A DNA stretch of 64,000 bases from CAVTSA01 sp963790575 (GTDB lineage: Bacteria; Chloroflexota; Dormibacteria; Dormibacterales; Dormibacteraceae), in NCBI GenBank assembly GCA_963790575.1, contig CAWBPD010000008.1, positions 1 through 64,000 of the forward strand, given 5' to 3'. A program made the position numbers and the translations under genes. The first letter of the stretch is position 1. Each line of letters begins with the position of its first letter. The notes under the pieces are model-generated. The model did no database searches and was not told where the DNA came from. It was given only the letters and a program-made list of their open reading frames with translations. Shown here one piece after another: positions 24,192 to 32,708 of the stretch.

Positions 24192-24955
24192 TCAGTGCCG
24201 CTGTGCAACCGGCCCCTTGACCAGGACCCCGACGTAGGAAGGGCCGTCCCCGATCGTGCGCTGCAGGCGCCAACCTCCGGCCTCCGCGAGTTCCGCCATC
24301 TCCGCCGGCGACACCATCAGGTAGTCGAACCAGGGCGTCGCGTACTGGAGATGCCGGATGCGGATCCGGATCTGGCCCGCCATCCTGCCGCGGGCCTGAT
24401 TCCTCTGCTGGTACGTGAGATGAGCCGGGTTGTCCGTGCGGTAGACGTCCAGGCTGGCGGCCAGGACGCGCGCGTCATCAGCCATGACCCGCCCCAGTCG
24501 GCGCAGCAATCTCGGCGCCGCTTCACGGCTGCGCAGCAGACCGAAGTTGTTGCCAAACATGACGACGGTCTGGAACCGCCCGAGCGCCGGGCCGACCTCC
24601 TCCAATGCCAGGACCCTGGCGTCACGAGCACCCCGCGCTCGGGCGACCTGCACGGCGAGCGGCGAGACATCGATTCCCACCACCTGGTGCCCACGGGTCT
24701 GCAGGTGCAGCGTCACCCGGCCCGGCCCGCATCCGACGTCGAGGACGCGCCCCCGAACCAGGCGCATGGCGCGACGCTCGACTTCCGACCAGCGCCTGAT
24801 GGGTTGGAAGTACTGGAGCGGACGCGGTTGGCCTGGAGGTATCCGTCGTCCCGCTCCACCACCTCGACCGCCGGACGGTGTTGGTGCCAATCGAGCATCA
24901 GGCGCCCGTAGGCATCCTGCGCGTCGCTCAACGCCCGCTTGCTCTCCATGTGCAT
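24192..24955 (-). pseudogene. SAM-dependent methyltransferase, one frameshift
   Basis: The N-terminus MHMESKRALSDAQDAYGRLM and EVVERDDGYLQANR is in one frame. After about 24828 the gene continues in another as RPLQYFQPIRRWSEVERRAM, VLDVGCGPGRVTLHLQ (motif I), VVGIDVSPLAVQVAR, VVMFGNNFGLL and the end YVGVLVKGPVAQRH. Restoring one base gives about 254 aa, normal for this family. Apart from the frameshift every motif is present, so either the mutation is recent or it is an assembly error. Acceptor unknown. Neighbours are NUDIX and kinase-like genes in the same direction. Confidence 0.75.
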
Positions 24956-25032
24956 CAGGGTCCCCCCCATCCTCGTGCATCCTTGCCCTCGCAAGCAGCG
25001 AGCGCCCCCGCCCGTGGGCCAGGCCCCTGCGG

Positions 25033-25479
25033 TCACCCCAAGCGCGAGTCCACGGCCCTCGCGGCGCGCTCGAACTGGCGGGCGACAAACGCGGGGCGGA
25101 TCAAGGCGATGGCCTCCTCCAACGTCACCCAGCGGTGCGTGTCGTGTTCCTCCGAGAGCCGGACGGCAACGCCGGGCGGAGCTTCCGCCACGAAGATGGG
25201 CCAGGTCGGATCCTCCAGGCTGAGCCGGATGAGCAGCCGGAGCCCGGTCTCTTCCTCCAGCTCCCGGCTTGCGCACGTCTCGACCGGTTCGCCGGGAAAG
25301 CGGGACCCAGAAGGGCAACCCCAGTCCCAATCTCCCGGAGGGTCGGACCCGTCGCGGTGCGCGGGGTTCGAGTGCAGGAGCAGCCACTCGATCCCCGCGG
25401 CGCCGCGCCGCCAGACCGCGATCGCGGCCCCGTGCGGGGGATCGGGCGCGATCGGGAGCCCATCCCATGTCGCCGCCAC
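25033..25479 (-). CDS. NUDIX hydrolase
   Basis: 148 aa, GTG start. The Nudix box is GEPVETCASRELEEETGL with the REL-EE-TG catalytic helix. The first strands AAIAVWRRG and WLLLHSNPA precede it and HRWVTLEEAIALI follows. Hydrolyses a nucleoside diphosphate linked to some moiety; the substrate cannot be told. Lies between the methyltransferase and the tandem P-loop gene with gaps of 58-77 bp, probably one transcription unit. Confidence 0.9.
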   Translation of the reverse strand: MAATWDGLPIAPDPPHGAAIAVWRRGAAGIEWLLLHSNPAHRDGSDPPGDWDWGCPSGSRFPGEPVETCASRELEEETGLRLLIRLSLEDPTWPIFVAEAPPGVAVRLSEEHDTHRWVTLEEAIALIRPAFVARQFERAARAVDSRLG

Positions 25480-25537
25480 GGCGCCACCCTAACAGGGGCC
25501 GCGGCGCGTCTCCCTTCCACCCAGTCGCCCCTCGGGT

Positions 25538-26686
25538 CTATGCCCATCCCGCCGCGGCGGCCACAGCCCTCGCCGTCTCCCCGGCGGTGAGGCCATCGGT
25601 CTCGATGCGCAGCCCTCCAATTCCCGCCCCGTCCAGCGCGTCCGACTCGGCGGCTGCCTTCTCTGCGATCCGCGCCAGCCAGGCGGCGGACTGACCCTTC
25701 AGGCGGTCGCCCGGCTCCGCCCAGGAACCGCCCTCGCGGCGAAGCATGATGCGGTTGGTCAACGCCTCGGCTCCGGCATGGAGCCGGCAGAGGGTGAACC
25801 GGGTGGCCTCCAGGCGGGCCGTGTACTCCTCGACGGTGCACCAACTCTCGGCGGGACCGACCAGGACCAGGTCCTGAACGCCGGCGCCGCGGTACGTTCG
25901 CCAGAGGGCGCCGGCGTTGCGCGCCTTCAGGCGATGGTTGTGCGGGTCGCCGGCCGGCGCCGGCCGGTGGAAGCCCACCTGCCGTAGATCGACGTACGCG
26001 ATCCGGCGCCCGGCTCGCGCGGCTCTTTGAAAGAGCTCGAACCCGGCGGTGGACTTGCCCACGCCCCTGGCCCCGCACAGCCAGAGGACCCGGTTGTCCC
26101 CTGGCGCCAGCGGGGACGGTGCCGGCTCCGTCGCCGCGGACGGCCGGGTCGACGCCGGACGCCGGCTCCATCCCTGGGCCAACTCCTGGACGCCGCCCAC
26201 CACCTCCCTCACGCTCAGGCCGGTGGTGTCGAAGGACAAGCCCGCCAGGTCGCTCGCGTCCAGCGCCCAGGCGGACCCGAGCGCATCGTCGACGAGAGCC
26301 GCATCTCCTCGCCGCCTTGCGAACCGCGCTCGGAGTTCCGCAGGCTCCGCGCGCAGCCGGCAGAGGGTGACGGCGGCGTGCGCGGTGACATCCGGGTAGA
26401 GACCCTGCGCCGGGTCGATGACACCCGAGACGACAGCACAGCGCGCGCCCGCGCCGTGGAAGTTGGTCAGCAGCGCCGCCAGGTTCCGGGCTTCGACTCG
26501 GTATCGCCCCGGGTCGTCCGGGGGATCGGGACGGCAGATCCCCAACTGGTCGATGTCCACATAGGCGGCTTCGGTGCCCGCGTCGGTGAGCTCCGAGAAC
26601 AGCTCCCAGGCGACCGCCGTCTTACCCACTGCCGGCGGTCCGGTCAACCACAGAACCGGAAGCAGCCCGCCGGTCGCCGGCTCCAT
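25538..26686 (-). CDS. Tandem-duplicated P-loop kinase-like protein
   Basis: 382 aa made of two homologous lobes. Lobe 1: Walker A GPPAVGKT at 16-23, AYVDIDQLGICRPDPPDDPG at 41-60, RVEARNLAAL, VTLCRLRAEPAELRARF at 106-122. Lobe 2: Walker A GARGVGKST at 205-213, AYVDLRQVGFHRP at 230-242, RLKARNAGAL, FTLCRLHAGAEALTNRI at 297-313. A Pro/Ser-rich linker (170-197) joins them. In lobe 2 the second Asp of the DID motif is Arg, so lobe 2 may bind but not transfer phosphate. Fold resembles small-molecule kinases such as APS kinase or zeta toxin. The stop overlaps the APH gene start (TGATG), so the two are coupled. Confidence 0.8.
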   Translation of the reverse strand: MEPATGGLLPVLWLTGPPAVGKTAVAWELFSELTDAGTEAAYVDIDQLGICRPDPPDDPGRYRVEARNLAALLTNFHGAGARCAVVSGVIDPAQGLYPDVTAHAAVTLCRLRAEPAELRARFARRRGDAALVDDALGSAWALDASDLAGLSFDTTGLSVREVVGGVQELAQGWSRRPASTRPSAATEPAPSPLAPGDNRVLWLCGARGVGKSTAGFELFQRAARAGRRIAYVDLRQVGFHRPAPAGDPHNHRLKARNAGALWRTYRGAGVQDLVLVGPAESWCTVEEYTARLEATRFTLCRLHAGAEALTNRIMLRREGGSWAEPGDRLKGQSAAWLARIAEKAAAESDALDGAGIGGLRIETDGLTAGETARAVAAAAGWA

Positions 26687-27678
26687 CAGAGACTCGGAAG
26701 GTCAGGCGCCCGGCTTCGAGCATCCCTGATCGCCTCCAGCGTCTCCAGCCGCGCGAACCCGCGCAGGTTGTCCCAGGCCTGCGCCATGTCCGCGCTCGCG
26801 ACGTGCGGCGCACGGAAAGCAGTCACGTAGCCACCGATCTCGGCCAGCTCCCACCAGAGTCGATACAGCACCAGAGCGGGGCGCTCCGCCGGCTGATGCG
26901 GCACCAACATCCAGAGGTCTCGCGCCGGTGGCGCCAGCAGCGCGGAGTCCCAGTCGATGAACCGGGGGCCGACGTCGGTCCAGATGACGTTGGAGGCGTG
27001 TGGCTCCCCGTGGGTGATGACGAAGGACGGATCCTGGGAGCGCACTTCCGAAACCAGGCGATCATACGCAGCGAGGGCCTCCCACACGCGAGCGGCGCGG
27101 TCCCGCAGCAGCCGCCGCGTCCGCTGCGCATAGGGCCCCTCCACCCAGGGCTCCCCGAGCCGCCGCAGGCTCTCCTCCAACGGCGCACGCCACGGCAGCG
27201 TGAAATCCTCCCTCCCCGCGATGTGCTGGACCAGCGCCGTCGCCCGGTGCAGTTCGCGCACTCGCTCGGTGACGGTGCCGCGCTCCGCGTCGGAAGCGAA
27301 CTCACCACCAGGATCCACCCGCCCGTCGACGAACGGATGAACCGCCACCGAAAACTGCTCGCTCAGGCGCTCGACCACCGCCCCTGCCTCGTCCGGCACG
27401 GGTGCGACCACGAACTCGAGGCCTCCTGCGTCGAGGGCGAGAGCCGAGCGGAAGGCACGGTCGAGCGCCGCGAAGGCGGCATCCCGGTCCGCGGGGCCGC
27501 GCTTCAAGGTCAGATCATCGACCGTGATGAACCAGCGGCGGCCGCTCCCGCCGGAGGCGATCCAGTGGTGGCTGCCGAAACCCAGCGGTGCGTACTCGAG
27601 CGATCGAACCGTGAGGCCCCAACCACGGCGCAGGGCAGCTCGCAGCAGTTCGGGATCGAGCTGAGGCGGTGTGTTCAC
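26686..27678 (-). CDS. APH-family phosphotransferase
   Basis: 330 aa, GTG start. Kinase-like fold of aminoglycoside/choline kinases: catalytic loop FVITHGEPHASNVIW with the Asp/His-type HGEPHxxN signature, and the metal-binding FIDWDSALLAPPARDLWML. N-terminal lobe RRWFITVDDLTLKRG. Close in style to the spectinomycin phosphotransferase group, but many members act on metabolites and resistance cannot be inferred. Both ends are coupled: GTGA with the DUF488 gene upstream and TGATG with the P-loop protein downstream. Confidence 0.88.
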   Translation of the reverse strand: MNTPPQLDPELLRAALRRGWGLTVRSLEYAPLGFGSHHWIASGGSGRRWFITVDDLTLKRGPADRDAAFAALDRAFRSALALDAGGLEFVVAPVPDEAGAVVERLSEQFSVAVHPFVDGRVDPGGEFASDAERGTVTERVRELHRATALVQHIAGREDFTLPWRAPLEESLRRLGEPWVEGPYAQRTRRLLRDRAARVWEALAAYDRLVSEVRSQDPSFVITHGEPHASNVIWTDVGPRFIDWDSALLAPPARDLWMLVPHQPAERPALVLYRLWWELAEIGGYVTAFRAPHVASADMAQAWDNLRGFARLETLEAIRDARSRAPDLPSL

Positions 27679-28051
27679 GTGCCGGCGGCGGTCAGCTGGT
27701 GACTCCGGGGCCCGTTCCCGCCGTCAGGCCCAGCTGCCGGTTCGTCCAACCGCCGCGCACGTTCCGTCTCGCAGAGCTCTTCCCGGTAGCGCCGCCTGAA
27801 TTCGTCCCAGCGCTCGGCTCGCTGGCCGAACCACCGACGCAGGCCGGCCGAAGGTGCCCGGTCCCGAGCCCAAATATCCGCGCCGGCGGCCTGCTTCGGG
27901 GCCCCCGCGGCCATCCGCGATCGACCAGCACACGTTTCCCCGGCACCGGGCGAGGTCCCGGCCGATCCTGGGCGCGTCGAAGGGTGACCCGGGGCTCAGG
28001 CATCCGGCCGTCGTCATCGAGGAACTGCAGGTAGCAGACGGTCTCGCCCAT
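27675..28051 (-). pseudogene. DUF488 family protein, one frameshift
   Basis: Begins MGETVCYLQFLDDDGRMPEP and reaches PGKRVLVDRGWPRG, then breaks at a run of five G near 27905. It continues in the next frame as APKQAAGADIWARDRAPSAG, LRRWFGQRAERWDEFRRRYR. VLVDRxWPRG and LRRWFG-x-ERWxEFRRRY are the DUF488 signatures. About 125 aa with one base restored. Function of the family is unknown. Its stop overlaps the APH gene start, so the operon order is DUF488, APH, P-loop. Confidence 0.7.
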
Positions 28052-28084
28052 GGCACGAAGGTAGCAGGGGCTCGGCTGGCCGGC

Positions 28085-29077
28085 TCAGCCGCTGAACCCC
28101 CCCAGCGTCGGAGCCAACCGGGTACGGATGATCTCGGCGGCCTCGGTCACGATGCCATCGACCACGCCCGCGGCGGGCTGGATGGAGTCAATCAGGCCCG
28201 CGGTCTGCCCGGTGTACACCACGGCGTAGTCCACGTCGCCCTCCTGCCGGGCGCGATCGATCCGCTCACGCACCTCATCGCGCCGGCGCCGCAGCTCCCC
28301 CTCGCGTCCGATCCAGTCGGTGATGAGCCGGTTCCGCTTCACGCGCGAGTAGGCGCCAGGCCAGACGTTTCCGGCCGCGACGTCGGTGATCTCGGTGATC
28401 AGGGTGTCGTGGCCGTCACTCTCCAGGATCGCCCGCTTCATGGCCTCGTGGAGGGGGGCCTCTTCCGTGGCCAGGAAGCGAGTCCCGAGCAGGATTCCGT
28501 CGGCCCCGAGGGCAAGCGCCGCGACCAGGCCGGCGCCGTCCGCGAATCCGCCCGCCGCCAGCACCGGCACCCGAACCCGGCGCGCGACCATCGGCACCAG
28601 GACGCTGCTGCCCATGGTTCCGACATGACCGCCGCCCTCCGTCCCCTGGGCCACGATCAGGTCGGCGCCGGCGGCCTCGGCGGCCTCCGCCTCGCCCACA
28701 GTCGAGACCATGTGCATCACCAGCGAGCCCGCCTGGTGGGCCCGCGAGAACAGCTCGGCCAGGTCCTGCCGAGCCTCGGGCCACGCGGTCGAGAAGACGG
28801 GCGGCGCCTCCGCGAGCACCGCCGCCACCAGCTCTGGCGGGGAGCGGAAGAGCAAAAGGTTGAGTCCGAACGGCGCCTCGACCCGCCCCCGAATCTCGGC
28901 GACCAGCGCCCGCATCTCGATGGGCCGGCGGCCCGACACGCCCATCACGCCCAGTCCGCCGGCGCCGCTGACGGCGGCTACCAGCTGGGGATTGGTCGCC
29001 CCGGCCATTCCGCCCAGCACCACCGGGTGCTGGATCGCGAGCAGCTCGGTCACCCTTGTCCTGATCGTCGGCTCCAT
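28085..29077 (-). CDS. Nitronate monooxygenase family (NPD-like) FMN enzyme
   Basis: 330 aa, GGAGG before the ATG. TIM-barrel FMN enzyme: IQHPVVLGGMAGATNPQLVA, GGLGVMGVSG, FGLNLLLF, GADLIVAQGTEGGGHVG, PVLAAGGFADGAGLVAALAL, GADGILLGTRFLATEEAPLH. HVG supplies the usual catalytic histidine region. Oxidises alkyl nitronates or related compounds; many homologs are annotated as enoyl-ACP reductase II-like. Probable first gene of the leftward 24-29 kb run. Confidence 0.92.
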   Translation of the reverse strand: MEPTIRTRVTELLAIQHPVVLGGMAGATNPQLVAAVSGAGGLGVMGVSGRRPIEMRALVAEIRGRVEAPFGLNLLLFRSPPELVAAVLAEAPPVFSTAWPEARQDLAELFSRAHQAGSLVMHMVSTVGEAEAAEAAGADLIVAQGTEGGGHVGTMGSSVLVPMVARRVRVPVLAAGGFADGAGLVAALALGADGILLGTRFLATEEAPLHEAMKRAILESDGHDTLITEITDVAAGNVWPGAYSRVKRNRLITDWIGREGELRRRRDEVRERIDRARQEGDVDYAVVYTGQTAGLIDSIQPAAGVVDGIVTEAAEIIRTRLAPTLGGFSG

Positions 29078-29324
29078 CTACGCGCCTCCAGACCGTCGAC
29101 GATGCCCTGCGCGCCGCCGGTGAACGGTGCTCACCCTACCGCTCCTAGCGCATGACCGGCCATGGTCGCGAGTTCGGGCGCGTGACAAACTTAATGTGAT
29201 ACTCTTAGTGTCGGCTAAGGAATGCTGACGCAGGCGACGAAAGGCACGGAGGAGTCCCCCCGAATGTCAAAGGTCGACCGGCCTGCCCGGTGATGAATTC
29301 CCAGACGTGGCCGAGGTCGCCACC

Positions 29325-29522
29325 ATGCTGACGGACAGCGAGCGCCAACTGGCCGACTTCTTGGCGCACACCGTGCGCGAGCTGCGGGAGCTGCAGGAGA
29401 CGGGCAGACTGCTGGACCCGGAGAGCCGCGCCGAGGTCGACTTCCTCGAGCACGAGCTGCGGGCGGCGGAGACGCGGCTTGCCGGCCGCAGCCGGCCCGA
29501 GACTCCGAGTCAGGAGTCGTGA
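29325..29522 (+). CDS. Small hypothetical protein, helical
   Basis: 65 aa, ATG opening MLTDSERQLADFLAHTVREL (a GTG six codons earlier is also possible). Entirely charged helix, probably a coiled coil (LRELQETGRLLDPESRAEVD). No family recognised. It is preceded by an AT-rich stretch (acttaatgtgatactcttag near 29189) that could hold the promoter. Its 3' end overlaps the convergent hypothetical gene by 13 bp. Confidence 0.55.
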   Translation: MLTDSERQLADFLAHTVRELRELQETGRLLDPESRAEVDFLEHELRAAETRLAGRSRPETPSQES

Positions 29523-29836
29523 GGTAACCGATCCTGCCAGAAGGTCAGGTGAAGGTCGAGGCGCTCCAGTTCCGTGCTCAGCGCAGCGTCATCCCGTGAC
29601 AGCTCCCCTTTCGCGGCCTGGTCTACCGATGCGCTCTCCTCTCGGATGGATGCGATCAGGAAACGCTTGAAGCGACAGAGCTCCTGGTAGACGGCCACCC
29701 AGTGTTCGGCATCACCGGGGTCGGTTGATTCCAGGTCCTCGCCCTCGAGGTCGCGCGGTTGCGCGCGATCACTTTGAAGTTCAGCCTGCAAGCGGAGCAG
29801 CCGATCGCGATTGCGGACGAAGTCGTCCAGATCCAT
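29510..29836 (-). CDS. Hypothetical protein, helical
   Basis: 108 aa from an ATG with AAGGAA 8 nt upstream. Soluble and helix-rich (DFVRNRDRLLRLQAELQSDR, WVAVYQELCRFKRFLIASIR, DLHLTFWQDRL). I do not recognise the family. Tail-to-tail overlap with the 65-aa gene. A family A palindrome lies upstream. Confidence 0.6.
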   Translation of the reverse strand: MDLDDFVRNRDRLLRLQAELQSDRAQPRDLEGEDLESTDPGDAEHWVAVYQELCRFKRFLIASIREESASVDQAAKGELSRDDAALSTELERLDLHLTFWQDRLPHDS

Positions 29837-29917
29837 TCCGAAGTTCCTTCGAGAAGAGGCCGGTACGGTTTCCGAGCCGGCCGCGGCAAAACAGCGCACG
29901 CCATCCTACACACGTGT

Positions 29918-29937
29918 CCCGATGGTGCACCAACGGG
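29918..29937. repeat. Family A palindrome
   Basis: CCCGATGGTGCACCAACGGG, between the divergent helical protein and ZIP genes; one mismatch from the perfect 20-bp palindrome at 21125. Confidence 0.6.
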
Positions 29938-29994
29938 GGCCAAGCTGGTCGCGCCTCAGTGGCCGGGTAACGGACGCCCTAAGCTGAGAGGAGG

Positions 29995-30732
29995 GTGACG
30001 AGGGTCTTGACGACGGCGATCGCACACGCGTCAGGTCCGACCGAACTGGTCCTCGGGGGCCTTACCGTCGTCGCGCTCGCGACCCTCGCCGGAGCCTGGC
30101 TGGCCGGTGGCCGTGGGGACCGAAGGCAGGTATGGTTCGGGGCCGCCGCCGGCGCACTGCTCGTGATCGCCCTGGTGCACCTCCTCCCCGACGCCTGGTC
30201 CAGCGCCCGGACGGCGGGCGTTCCAGTGTGGCTCATGCCCCTGGCGGCCGTGGCGGCCTTCGCGGCCACGATAGCGGTGAGTCGCATCGGTTGTGCCTGT
30301 GAGGCCGACGAGGAGCACGCCTCCGGCAGCGGCGCCGCCACCGCGCTCGCCATCCACCGTTTCCTGGAAGGGGCCGCACTGGCCCTCACCGGCCCCCTCA
30401 CGGCGGTCGCGCTTGGTGTCCACGCGTTCGGTGAGGGGATGGCGGTCGGGGCGCTGCTGCGCGGGCGGCGACGCCTGCTCGCACTCTGGCTCGCCCTCAT
30501 GTGCGTCGGCCCCGTCCTGGGCGCCATCGCCGTGACCGCGCTCCCCGCGCTGACCCCCGCTGAGCCGTTCCTGCTCGCACTGGCCGCCGGGGTGCTGGGT
30601 CAGGCGGCCCGCATCAGCCTGAGAGCAGCGTTCCCGAAGAGCCTCACCGGCTGGCGATTGAGCGCGGCGCCGACCCTGGCGCTGGTGGTCGCCGCCTCCC
30701 TCACCGCCGTCGCGGTGCGCCTCGCCGGCTGA
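29995..30732 (+). CDS. ZIP-family metal transporter
   Basis: 245 aa. About seven to eight hydrophobic segments. The ZIP metal-path motifs are IHRFLEGAAL in helix IV and HAFGEGMAVGALLRG in helix V. A short His-poor cytoplasmic loop (CACEADEEHASGSG) replaces the usual His-rich loop. Imports Zn2+ or other divalent metal across the membrane. The GTG at 29995 directly follows GAGGAGG, too close for normal spacing, so the TTG at 30007 is a plausible alternative start. Confidence 0.85.
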   Translation: MTRVLTTAIAHASGPTELVLGGLTVVALATLAGAWLAGGRGDRRQVWFGAAAGALLVIALVHLLPDAWSSARTAGVPVWLMPLAAVAAFAATIAVSRIGCACEADEEHASGSGAATALAIHRFLEGAALALTGPLTAVALGVHAFGEGMAVGALLRGRRRLLALWLALMCVGPVLGAIAVTALPALTPAEPFLLALAAGVLGQAARISLRAAFPKSLTGWRLSAAPTLALVVAASLTAVAVRLAG

Positions 30733-30748
30733 CCACCGGCCGCTCCAT

Positions 30749-30812
30749 CCCCGAGTGCCGGCACTCGAGGGTTCAGCGCGGCCGAGAGATCCCTGAGTGC
30801 CGGCACTCGGGG
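30749..30812. repeat. Family B palindromes, pair
   Basis: Two copies of the GAGTGCCGGCACTC palindrome about 18 bp apart, filling the gap of a convergent pair (ZIP and SDR); likely also a bidirectional terminator. Confidence 0.7.
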
Positions 30813-30813
30813 T

Positions 30814-31575
30814 TCAGGAGACGCTCGACACCGGAAGTGCGCCAAAGGCCTGCGCGGTCGGCATCATCTCGATCACGTTGATGTTGACGTGCGGAGGCAG
30901 GGAGGCGGCCCAGTGGATCGCCTCGGCCACATCGTCCGCCACCAGCGGTTGCTTGCCCTCGTAGACCTTAGCCGCGCGCGCCGCGTCACCGCTGAACCGC
31001 ACCAGCGAGAACTCGGTCTCGCTCAGCCCTGGCTCGACCGAGGTCACACGCACGCCGGTCCCCTGCAGGTCGCTGCGCAGGTTGAGGCTGAACTGATGCA
31101 CGAAGGCCTTGCTGGCTCCGTAGACGTTCCCGCCCGGATAGGGGTAGGTGCCGGCAATCGAGCCCAGGTTGATGACCAGACCCCGCTTGCGCTCGACCAT
31201 CCCGCGCAGGACCGCGCGCGCTACGTAGACCAGGCCCTTGCAATTGGTGTCGATCATCTGGTCCCACTGATCGAGGTCCGCCTCAGGAGCGGGCTCCAGG
31301 CCCAGCGCCAGCCCGGCGTTGTTGACCAGGACGTCGATCGACGCGAACTCCTCCGGCAGCCCCTCGACCGCGGCGCTCACCGCCTCCCGATCGCGGACGT
31401 CGAGCTGGAGCGGATGCACGCGGTCACCGAACTCCGTGGCCAGCGCCTCGACGCGCTCCCGCCGGCGGGCCGCCGCGATCACCCGGTCGCCGTCCTCCAG
31501 GAAACGGCGTGCCGCCGCCTGGCCGAAACCGGAGCTGGCGCCGGTGACCAGCACCACCCGTTGCTCAGAACCCAT
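30814..31575 (-). CDS. SDR oxidoreductase (YdfG-like)
   Basis: 253 aa from an ATG with GGAGGTG upstream. Classical SDR: cofactor loop VTGASSGFGQAAARRFL, NNAGLALG, catalytic Ser in INLGSIAGTYPY and YGASKAF (Tyr and Lys), VEPGLSETEFSLVRF. Closest in style to YdfG-type NADP-dependent 3-hydroxy acid/serine dehydrogenases. Its start overlaps the stop of the amidohydrolase by 11 bp, so they are one operon. Confidence 0.9.
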   Translation of the reverse strand: MGSEQRVVLVTGASSGFGQAAARRFLEDGDRVIAAARRRERVEALATEFGDRVHPLQLDVRDREAVSAAVEGLPEEFASIDVLVNNAGLALGLEPAPEADLDQWDQMIDTNCKGLVYVARAVLRGMVERKRGLVINLGSIAGTYPYPGGNVYGASKAFVHQFSLNLRSDLQGTGVRVTSVEPGLSETEFSLVRFSGDAARAAKVYEGKQPLVADDVAEAIHWAASLPPHVNINVIEMMPTAQAFGALPVSSVS

Positions 31576-32554
31576 AAAGCACCTCCGCGTTGCCGTGCGC
31601 GATCTTCTCCCGGTCTGCGGGACTGACCGGAACACCCTCCAGGAACCGCCGCGCCTCCGTCATCGACGCGTAGGGCCAGTCCGCGGAGAACAGGATGCGC
31701 TCCGCGCCGACCAGGAGCAGGAGGCTCAGAAACGGAGCCTGGAAGTTGAAGCCCGAGATGGTGTAGTGCACGTTGCGCCGGAAGTAGTCCACGACCGGGT
31801 GCTCGAGCCCGGTCGGCAGCGCGCCGTAGGTGGACCCGAACCGGTCCAGGAAGCCGGTCAGCCCTTCGCCCAGGTGCCCGATCACGAGCTGTAGTCGTGG
31901 AAAGCGGTCGAACGCCCCGCTGAGCACAAGGCGCAGCGCGTGGAAGAGGGTGTCGACGTGCCAGCCCCAGCCGGCGACCGCGAGCACGCCCTGAATGGCA
32001 GGCGAGTAGTTGCCGGCATAGACCGCCGCCACCTGGGGAGCGGGCACGGTCGGGTGGAGGTAGAGCGGCATCCCCAGCCGCTCCAGCTCGGCCAGGATCG
32101 GCCAGTAGCGTTCGTCGTCGAGGTAGCGGCCCCGACTGTGCCCGTTGATCACGGCACCCCGGAAGCCGAGGTCGCCGTGCGCGCGCCGCACCTCCGCCAC
32201 CGCCGCCTCGGGATCCGGAGTGGGGACGGTCGCGAAGCCCCGCAGCCGGTCCGGATGCTTCCGGGTCGCCTCGGCCAGCACGTTGTTCACAGAGCGCGCC
32301 AGCGCCACCGCCGCCTCAGGTTCCAGCTGCTCCACCCCGGGCGCGGACAGCGACAGGGCCTGGACCGCTACCCCGGCGCGATCCATCTCCTCCAGGCGTC
32401 CCTCCCCCAGGTCAGACAGGCGCTGGAGAAGCTGCCCGGCATCGTTGCCCCGCCCCGCCGCCTCCACCGACCTGGCCTGGGCGATCAACCCCGCTCCCGG
32501 ACCCTCCAGGAAGGCTGCCGTCGCAAAGTGTTCCTCGAGCGTGATCGTGCGCAC
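31565..32554 (-). CDS. Amidohydrolase family 2 protein (decarboxylase-like)
   Basis: 329 aa. Opens with TITLEEHFAT, where E and H stand in for the usual HxH metal site, as in gamma-resorcylate and 2,3-dihydroxybenzoate decarboxylases. Also GFRGAVINGHSRGRYLD, LYLHPTVPAPQ, LVIGHLGEGL and ILFSADWPYAS (metal-binding Asp). It could be a non-oxidative decarboxylase or hydrolase of an aromatic acid. The GTG start lies 6 nt after TAGGTT (leaderless). Operon with the SDR; divergent from the GlcD-type gene. Confidence 0.88.
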   Translation of the reverse strand: MRTITLEEHFATAAFLEGPGAGLIAQARSVEAAGRGNDAGQLLQRLSDLGEGRLEEMDRAGVAVQALSLSAPGVEQLEPEAAVALARSVNNVLAEATRKHPDRLRGFATVPTPDPEAAVAEVRRAHGDLGFRGAVINGHSRGRYLDDERYWPILAELERLGMPLYLHPTVPAPQVAAVYAGNYSPAIQGVLAVAGWGWHVDTLFHALRLVLSGAFDRFPRLQLVIGHLGEGLTGFLDRFGSTYGALPTGLEHPVVDYFRRNVHYTISGFNFQAPFLSLLLLVGAERILFSADWPYASMTEARRFLEGVPVSPADREKIAHGNAEVLYGF

Positions 32555-32560
32555 TCCCTG

Positions 32561-32566
32561 AACCTA
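32561..32566 (-). promoter_or_regulatory. Putative -10 box of leaderless amidohydrolase gene
   Basis: TAGGTT on the minus strand, 6 nt before the GTG at 32554. Confidence 0.45.
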
Positions 32567-32695
32567 CGGCAGCGCGCCCGCCCGGGCTGGTGCTCAGCGG
32601 GCCGATTCCCGGCAGACCGGGCCTACCGGAAGTGTTTTCGCGCGGTACTGCCGGGAAAGGGCGGGAAACGGCGCCCATCCCGGGCCACTGCCGAC

Positions 32696-32701
32696 TAGGC
32701 T
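32696..32701 (+). promoter_or_regulatory. Putative -10 box of the leaderless glcD-like gene
   Basis: TAGGCT, 7 nt before the ATG at 32709. Confidence 0.45.
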
Positions 32702-32708
32702 CTCGGAG

